Of a stretch of 38,598 bases of DNA, positions 34,801-38,598 are shown piece by piece. Where the stretch lies: contig CADBZH010000043.1 in the NCBI GenBank assembly GCA_902799045.1, forward strand, positions 1-38,598. Reading direction: 5' to 3'. The notes under the pieces are model-generated. The model was not told the origin of the DNA. It saw only the letters and a list, made by a program, of their open reading frames with translations, and searched no databases. Origin of the DNA: an uncultured Eubacteriales bacterium. GTDB taxonomy: Bacteria > Bacillota > Clostridia > Christensenellales > Aristaeellaceae. The position numbers and the translations under genes are program-made. Each line of letters begins with the position of its first letter. Positions within the stretch are counted from its first letter, which is position 1.

Positions 34801-35215
34801 CGCAGGCAAACAGCGCCTGGGGCGTCAGGCCCGCCTGGCGGATCAGCTCCAGCTGGCGGGCGCAGCGGTCGGCGAAGCCCCGGCGGTTCACGGCCCCGCG
34901 GTAGAGCTTCAGCCGCTCGTCCACGGCGTGGGCGGCGGCGCGCACCAGCATCACGCGCCCGCGCTCGTCCACGCGCACGCCGTCGGGCTGCCCAGCCGCC
35001 TCAAAGATGCGCCCGCACAGGCGCTCCGGGCTCAACACCTGCAGCTGAAAGGAGCCCTTCAGATCGAGCGCCCCCAGCAGCATCCGCTCGGTTTGCAGCG
35101 TCAGCTGCTTCGGCACCACCACCACGTGGGCCCCGGCATCGCCCGCCATGTTCCGGCGCAGCACCTCCACCAGCGCCGCCTCCATCAGGCGGCTCCGCCC
35201 CGTATAGACGCGCAT
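31841..35215 (-). CDS. addB: ATP-dependent helicase/nuclease subunit B (AddB)
   Basis: A 1124-residue AddB, partner of AddA in double-strand-break end resection (the Firmicute counterpart of RecBCD). The C-terminal RecB-type nuclease is clear (FHDAVHEFLLASM, RVIDYKRGGKDL). The four-Cys Fe-S cluster is visible as AQCPFAYFAQYGL plus NPCQYCDWRGVC. The helicase-like N-terminus starts MRVYTGRSRL but lacks the GxGKT Walker A seen in Bacillus AddB. Chi-locus-like middle domains follow. Start is ATG 35215 (GGGGAGGTG upstream). addA, usually just downstream, is absent; the gene instead ends in a family 2 element. Confidence 0.93.
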   Translation of the reverse strand: MRVYTGRSRLMEAALVEVLRRNMAGDAGAHVVVVPKQLTLQTERMLLGALDLKGSFQLQVLSPERLCGRIFEAAGQPDGVRVDERGRVMLVRAAAHAVDERLKLYRGAVNRRGFADRCARQLELIRQAGLTPQALFACAEGAEGMLRLKLDDLGVILEAYEGLIEGRFQDGESELIYAATRAADADFLRAATVCFFGFDLTPPTLHWLIAAVAAACPETSVFLPLANDEAAPDFDSYLPLKGCYDRLVVAAKRAGVYAPERVRVEADGAEDATRLVLPPPRQEASLARLSRELFAWPARPDPSEKPPKGLQLATLRNPLEECRFAAALCRRLVMRHQEEGWRWSDIQILCRDIEGYRQPLQEAFRACEVPLFLSASRAASRHPLAECLDSALRLVGPNPRMEDALALLRCGALPLEADEADRLSNHAEKYGLKPWALLRPLKRGSAAEQQALEPIRERFAAPVNALKRRLTRAKDLKGQLAALFEFLTDIEAPQRLEARLNALIAADLRQQAGEESQVWNRIIGALDQMAGLMGDAPLPLAELRQTLGESLDAAIIKPLPQSGDAVYAQTTDRIAAQRCRALLILGETDRALTDADGLLNAAQQQAFARMAHAYVGSDDAELSRMRRFYLKSAVEMASDYLCVTAPLSGLDGAAQRPGALIALIRGVFPALKARGGLMEDAGIQRMLRAAPEAAMACAARALSGVGEGEVPLPCDTAALAGVSKLAASMKSEALERSLRRIGAALRHGESADSLDPATAKALYGALRRQSVTRLERFAQCPFAYFAQYGLRPLRIEPYALNVKDEGTFFHDAVHEFLLASMEDLNALEERDAEARMDGIADRLLDAMAENGPLGDSAVALAERRRLKATARTCAAVLAEHMRGSAFNPAALETDFGVEDGAAARLSVNAVSGECTLEGRIDRVDEWAEGGYVRVIDYKRGGKDLALDAVYHGLSLQLPVYLAAAMKKRAEQSAGVYYFSLDEGILATQSTDLNEVERTRRGDFRLTGLAPDDLSLLEAQSPNFQEVLNVRVNAGGGLRKGTLATDAGGFRALMTRTLKKAGEHLDGIRAGLAQAAPARFRQQNPCQYCDWRGVCLFDERMDARCVRRFEGMRGDEVLEKLKLEE

Positions 35216-35243
35216 GGCGCACCTCCCCTTTGTTCCTGCCTTC

Positions 35244-35252
35244 ATTATAGCA
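35244..35252 (-). promoter_or_regulatory. Extended -10 promoter for addB
   Basis: The reverse strand reads TGCTATAAT (35244-35252), 29 bp before the addB start, with no clear -35. Confidence 0.5.
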
Positions 35253-35318
35253 CAGCGGGCAGGCCCCGGCCGGATGAATTGTGACAAAATTGTAATATTT
35301 TTAGCGCACTAAATGCGG

Positions 35319-35324
35319 TATAAT
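35319..35324 (+). promoter_or_regulatory. -10 box for the SH3-repeat protein gene
   Basis: TATAAT at 35319-35324 lies 38 bp before the start; the -35 (a T-rich stretch about 17 bp upstream) is weak. Confidence 0.5.
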
Positions 35325-35361
35325 GGAAAAAACAGGTTGAAAAAAGGTTCAGGAGGGAAAT

Positions 35362-36252
35362 GTGAAAATGAAGAGATTGCTTTCTATCATGCTGGCCCTG
35401 GTTCTGCTGGTCGCCATCGTGCCGACCACGGCCTTCGCCGCCAGCAGCCGGCGGGTCTACATCAGCTCCACCGGCAAGGGCACGCTGAACATGCGCGCCG
35501 GCGCCGGCACGGACTATACCGTCGTCGGCTATGTCTCCCACAACAAGAAGGTCAAGATCTATGAGGAGGAGGACGACTGGACCCTCATCAAGAACGGCAG
35601 CAAGTACGGCTGGATCAAGACCATGTACATCGACGGCACCACCAAGGAGCTGGGCAACGGCTTCAAGGCCATCCTCGCCACCACCAGCGTCTATGCCAAG
35701 GCGGACGAGGGCAGCTCCGTGAAGGGCACCATCACCACCGCGGACACCGTGAAGGTCTACTACACCGAGAACGACATGGCGAACGTGCACGTGACGGATT
35801 CGGGCCTGAACGGCTGGATCCCGATCGACGTGATCGGCGGCACCGTGAAGGTGACGGCCGACAACCCGCCGAGCAGCTCCTCCACCGTGTATCGCACCAC
35901 CGCCTCCACGCTGAATCTGCGCGCCGGCGCGGGCACCAGCTACGCCGTGACGGGCAAGCTCAGGAAGGGCACCGGCTGCACCATCCTGGCCAGCAAGGGC
36001 AACTGGCGCAAGGTGAAGACCTTCGGCGGCCTGACCGGCTGGGTCTCCGCGAACTACCTGGTCAAGCAGGCCACCGCGAAGGTGACGGCCAGCGCGCTGA
36101 ACGTGCGCAAGGGCCCCGGCACGGGCAGCGCCATCCTGGGCAGCTTCAAGCGCGGCACCAAGGTCACCGTGCAGTACACCTCCGGCAACTGGGCCTTCGT
36201 GAGCACCAAGAAGCTGAAGGGCTATGTGTCGCTGAACTATCTGAAGTTCTGA
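35362..36252 (+). CDS. Secreted protein with four SH3-like (SH3b) repeats
   Basis: A 296-residue protein with a signal peptide (MKMKRLLSIMLALVLLVAIVPTTAFAA, cleavage near 28) and four bacterial SH3-type modules. The first, third and fourth contain TLNMRAGAGTDYTVVGYV, TLNLRAGAGTSYAVTGKL and ALNVRKGPGTGSAILGSF; the second (near 95-160) is more divergent. SH3b modules bind peptidoglycan peptides or other wall ligands, and there is no catalytic domain. It is likely a wall-associated structural or targeting protein. AGGAGG is 5 bases from GTG 35362 and 11 bases from ATG 35368, so either start is possible. Confidence 0.87.
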   Translation: MKMKRLLSIMLALVLLVAIVPTTAFAASSRRVYISSTGKGTLNMRAGAGTDYTVVGYVSHNKKVKIYEEEDDWTLIKNGSKYGWIKTMYIDGTTKELGNGFKAILATTSVYAKADEGSSVKGTITTADTVKVYYTENDMANVHVTDSGLNGWIPIDVIGGTVKVTADNPPSSSSTVYRTTASTLNLRAGAGTSYAVTGKLRKGTGCTILASKGNWRKVKTFGGLTGWVSANYLVKQATAKVTASALNVRKGPGTGSAILGSFKRGTKVTVQYTSGNWAFVSTKKLKGYVSLNYLKF

Positions 36253-36274
36253 TAAACCATCAAACAAACATGAT

Positions 36275-36298
36275 AAGGGGCGCCTCCCGGCGCCCCTT
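36275..36298 (+). terminator. Hairpin after the SH3-repeat gene
   Basis: AAGGGGCGCC (36275-36284), loop TCCC, GGCGCCCCTT (36289-36298): a 10-bp stem without a long T tract, between this gene and the SDR gene. Confidence 0.7.
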
Positions 36299-36324
36299 GA
36301 ATTATCGCAAGGAGGAGCGTTTTC

Positions 36325-37347
36325 ATGAAGGCACTGTTCATCGGCGGCACCGGCACCATCAGCACCGCCATCGTCAAAAGGCTTGTGAACGAGCTGGGCT
36401 GGGAGGTCTGGCTGCTGAACCGCGGCAACCGCCCGGAGGCCGTCCCCGCGGGGGCGAAGAGCGTCGTCTGCGACATCAACGACGAGGCCGCCGTGCTGGA
36501 AAAGCTGGGCGACACCGTGTTTGACTGCGTGTGCGAATTCATCGGCTTCACCCGCGACCGGGTGGAGCGCGACTATCGCCTGTTCAAGGGCCGCACCCGC
36601 CAGTATCTCTACATCTCCTCGGCCTCGGCCTATCACAAGCCGGCGGCCAGCTACGTCATCACCGAGGGCACCACGCTGGCCAACCCCTACTGGGAATACA
36701 GCCGCAACAAGATCGCCTGCGAGGAATTCCTGATGGCGAAGTATCGCGAGGAGGGCTTCCCGATCACCATCGTGCGGCCGAGCCACACCTATGACGAGCG
36801 CAGCGTCCCCATGGGCGTGCACGGCAAAAACGGCTCCTGGCAGGTCGTCAAGCGCATGCTGGAGGGCAAGCCGGTGATTATCCAGGGCGACGGCACGAGC
36901 CTGTGGACCATGACCTTCAACAGCGATTTCGCCATCGGCTTCACCGGCCTGATGGGCAACCGCCACGCCATCGGCGAGGCCTTCCAGATCACCGGCGACG
37001 AGACGCTGACCTGGAACCAGATCTACGCCACCATCGCCGACGCCCTGGGCGTGGAGCTGAAGGCCTATCACGTGTCCAGCGAATTCCTCGCCGCCGTGGG
37101 CGATCCCCTGGGCTACGACTACACCGGCAGCCTGATCGGCGACAAGGCCGTGTCCGTGGTGTTCGACAACCGCAAGCTCAAGCGCGCCGTGCCCGACATG
37201 CGCACCAACGTCCGCTTCGACCAGGGCGTGCGCATCGCCATCGACTACGTGCTCAGCCACCCGGAGCTGCAGAAGGACGACCCGGAGTTCGACGCCTGGT
37301 GCGATCGGGTCATCGCGGCGCTCGAGGCCGCCAAGGCGAAAATCTGA
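36325..37347 (+). CDS. NAD-dependent epimerase/dehydratase family protein (extended SDR)
   Basis: A 340-residue extended short-chain dehydrogenase. The Rossmann motif is ALFIGGTGTIS (the third Gly is replaced), with the catalytic pair in WEYSRNKIACE (YxxxK) and the serine strand YLYISSASAYHK. The C-terminal half contains HGKNGSWQVVKRMLEGKPVIIQGDG, typical of nucleotide-sugar epimerases and plant CSP41-like proteins. The substrate is unknown. SD AAGGAGGAG. Its TGA stop shares its final A with the first base of a family 1 MITE-like element. Confidence 0.87.
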   Translation: MKALFIGGTGTISTAIVKRLVNELGWEVWLLNRGNRPEAVPAGAKSVVCDINDEAAVLEKLGDTVFDCVCEFIGFTRDRVERDYRLFKGRTRQYLYISSASAYHKPAASYVITEGTTLANPYWEYSRNKIACEEFLMAKYREEGFPITIVRPSHTYDERSVPMGVHGKNGSWQVVKRMLEGKPVIIQGDGTSLWTMTFNSDFAIGFTGLMGNRHAIGEAFQITGDETLTWNQIYATIADALGVELKAYHVSSEFLAAVGDPLGYDYTGSLIGDKAVSVVFDNRKLKRAVPDMRTNVRFDQGVRIAIDYVLSHPELQKDDPEFDAWCDRVIAALEAAKAKI

Positions 37348-37449
37348 TACTAAATTCCTTCTAAAACATGTACAAATGCGGAGTGGATTTTTCGTTCTGG
37401 CAAAGCTGAGCGGAGGGAGGCGATGCAGCGCATCGTTGACTTTTAGTAT
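37347..37449. mobile_element. MITE-like element family 1, internally deleted copy 3
   Basis: The 103-bp copy has the same left end and core to GCAGCGCATCGTTGAC, then a jump to the extreme right end TTTTAGTAT. Only the outer 8 bp of the right repeat remain. It lies between the epimerase stop and rsmG. Confidence 0.85.
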
Positions 37450-37503
37450 GAGCCGCCCGCCCTTCCGCTGGGCGCCCAATCCTCCCCGAAAGGAAAGCCA
37501 TCC

Positions 37504-38214
37504 ATGTTTCAAACCATCCTTCGGGAACACGCGAAAGCCCTCGGGCTGAACCTGACCGATCCGCAGGCCGCGCGGTTCGAGCGCTACCACGCGCTGCTGA
37601 CCGAGGCGAACGCCCGCATGAACCTGACGCGGGTGCCGGACGACCCCGCGGAGGCCATCGACCGCAACTATCTGGACTGCGCCGCCGCGCTGCCCGGGGG
37701 CTTCCCCGCAGTGAAGAGCGCCGTGGACGTCGGCTCCGGCGCGGGCTTCCCGGGCATTCCGCTGGCCATCCTGCTGCCGGACACCCGCTTCACGCTGATC
37801 GACGCGCTGGGCAAGCGGGTGGATTTCCTGCGCCGCGTCATCGAGGACCTGGGCCTGAACGCCGAAGCGCTGCACCTGCGGGCCGAAGACGCCGCCCGGC
37901 GTGAAGACCTGCGCGAGCGCTTCGACCTCGCCACGGCGCGGGCCGTCGCCCCGATGAACGTGCTCAGCGAATACCTGCTGCCCTTCGTGAAGGTGGGCGG
38001 CTGGGCGCTGGCGCTGAAGGGGCCCGGGCTGGATGAGGAGCTCTCACAGGCCCAAAACGCCATCGCCGTGCTGGGCGGACGCCTGGATCGCGTCGCCTCG
38101 CTGCCCCTTCCCAATCGCGATTGGGACCACCGCGCCGCCTGGATCGAAAAGGTCGCCCCCACGCCGGATAAGTATCCCCGCCGGGCCGGCCTGGTGGAGA
38201 AAAAACCCCTGTAA
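37504..38214 (+). CDS. rsmG: 16S rRNA (guanine527-N7)-methyltransferase RsmG (GidB)
   Basis: A 236-residue class-I SAM methyltransferase that makes m7G527 in 16S rRNA. FERYHALLTEANARMNLTRV, SAM motif I VDVGSGAGFPGIPLAIL, FTLIDALGKRVDFL, FDLATARAVAPMNVLSEYLLPFVKVGG and the C-terminal KYPRRAGLVEKKPL are standard. The usual partner mnmG is not visible in the window. SD AAAGGAAAG. A MITE-like element stands 54 bp upstream, and the gene converges on the rRNA operon end. Confidence 0.96.
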   Translation: MFQTILREHAKALGLNLTDPQAARFERYHALLTEANARMNLTRVPDDPAEAIDRNYLDCAAALPGGFPAVKSAVDVGSGAGFPGIPLAILLPDTRFTLIDALGKRVDFLRRVIEDLGLNAEALHLRAEDAARREDLRERFDLATARAVAPMNVLSEYLLPFVKVGGWALALKGPGLDEELSQAQNAIAVLGGRLDRVASLPLPNRDWDHRAAWIEKVAPTPDKYPRRAGLVEKKPL

Positions 38215-38511
38215 TCCCTCCACCATAACGCCCTGCCTCCCCTGTGAATGGGGGATCTGCGCACAGATTGCCCCCTCTCAGGGCACATCCCGTGCGCGGT
38301 TCGGGAAGCGGTGCGCACGATCCCGCCCCTGCAAAAGAAAGGACCCGGCTTGCCAGTCGGGACATTGCATGTCCCTTCTCGCAATGACGTTGTCCGACGC
38401 AAATCCGTTGTCCATCATTCCGACGTTCATGCGGCAGCCACTATCCCTACTCCCTACTCCCTACTTCCTACTCCCTCCTCCCTCCTCTCCCCTTCCTTCC
38501 CAACAAAAGAA
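38215..38511. repeat. Intergenic repeats between rsmG and the rRNA operon
   Basis: The region contains an inverted GCGCACCGCTTCCCG-type module (38278-38330) shared with 29902-29930, a diverged inverted REP unit (38346-38389), GCGGCAGCCACTATCCC, and a heptad array with tracts at 38445, 38452, 38459 and 38473. No gene is seen. Confidence 0.75.
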
Positions 38512-38537
38512 GAGAGACACTCTCTCGAATGTCTCTC
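38512..38537 (-). terminator. Terminator of the rRNA operon
   Basis: On the reverse strand GAGAGACA and TGTCTCTC (38530-38537 and 38512-38519) form a stem just after the 5S 3' end, followed by TCTTTTGTT. Confidence 0.75.
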
Positions 38538-38542
38538 ATTGA

Positions 38543-38598
38543 GATCCGGCGACGACCTACCCTACCGGGCCGTTTCCAGCCAAGTACTATCAGCGTGC
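38543..38598 (-). rRNA. rrf: 5S rRNA, 3' half (runs off the window)
   Basis: The reverse strand reads GCTGATAGTACTTGGCTGG, AAACGGCCCGGTAGGGTAGG and TCGTCGCCGGATC, the 3' half of a Firmicute 5S rRNA (helices IV/V and the end of helix I). It runs out at the window edge. A 5S copy here implies a leftward rRNA operon entering from the right. Confidence 0.9.

Noticed and set aside
32363-35284. 973-codon frame antisense to addB
   Set aside because: addB carries nuclease and Fe-S motifs; the antisense frame has none and no SD.

Overview
The window is a GC-rich chromosomal segment from an endospore-forming-type Firmicute, most likely an uncultured gut Clostridia (Christensenellales-like is my guess, at low confidence). 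The support is the gene order mrnC-rlmB-rae1-sigH next to tuf, which is conserved in Bacilli and Clostridia, together with strong SD sequences (AAGGAGG), a T-box leader, an addB-type recombination nuclease and SigH. No phage, plasmid, CRISPR or large transposon is visible. Nearly all genes are ordinary chromosomal ones. What is unusual is the DNA between them.

Layout. 1-3409: tuf (partial), tRNA-Gly, sigH, rae1, rlmB and mrnC, all leftward; mrnC to sigH looks like one operon. 3439-7803: argS, a secreted MTA/SAH nucleosidase, an ACT-domain protein and a serine-palmitoyltransferase-like alpha-oxoamine synthase. 7877-11366: an isoleucine T-box and a type-2 ileS that is broken by a small out-of-frame deletion. 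12012-15013: GH3 glycosidase and a COG2426 membrane protein. 15457-20600: a HAD-thymidylate kinase fusion and a giant membrane-anchored protein with a zinc ribbon, a kinase N-lobe remnant, six peptidoglycan-binding modules and three Fn3-like modules. 21036-25845: TrmH-family methyltransferase, gltX, galM and a metallo-hydrolase, all leftward. 26078-29616: two cell-envelope proteins and a HAD phosphatase. 30109-35215: an exported lipoprotein with two tandem zinc ribbons, then addB. 35362-38214: SH3-repeat secreted protein, nucleotide-sugar-epimerase-like SDR and rsmG. 38512-38598: terminator and 3' end of a 5S rRNA, marking the end of a leftward rRNA operon.

The intergenic spaces are mosaics of short repeats. 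(a) Heptanucleotide tandem arrays, mainly (GGGAGTA)n with variants GGCAATA and SAGGAGT, occur about fourteen times. The GGGAGTA type fits the G3N4 G-quadruplex rule, nearly always has its G-rich strand as the sense strand of the gene it follows, and repeatedly supplies that gene's GAG-TAG stop. (b) Two MITE-like palindromic families are present, one nested inside the other with a TA target duplication. (c) REP/BIME-like units built on CATTGCGAGGAG...GACGTGGCAATCCG occur singly, as head-to-head pairs and as a 75-bp tandem. (d) Smaller hairpin modules recur in a fixed order beside the heptad arrays. I regard this array/cassette system as the best candidate for something undescribed.

Functionally the window is rich in translation genes: tuf, tRNA, three aminoacyl-tRNA synthetases, three rRNA/tRNA methyltransferases, Mini-III and Rae1. 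It also holds a group of cell-wall-facing proteins (zinc ribbon + TM + PG-binding or SH3) that may sense or scaffold the envelope. All coordinates and motifs were read by eye, and no database search was run.
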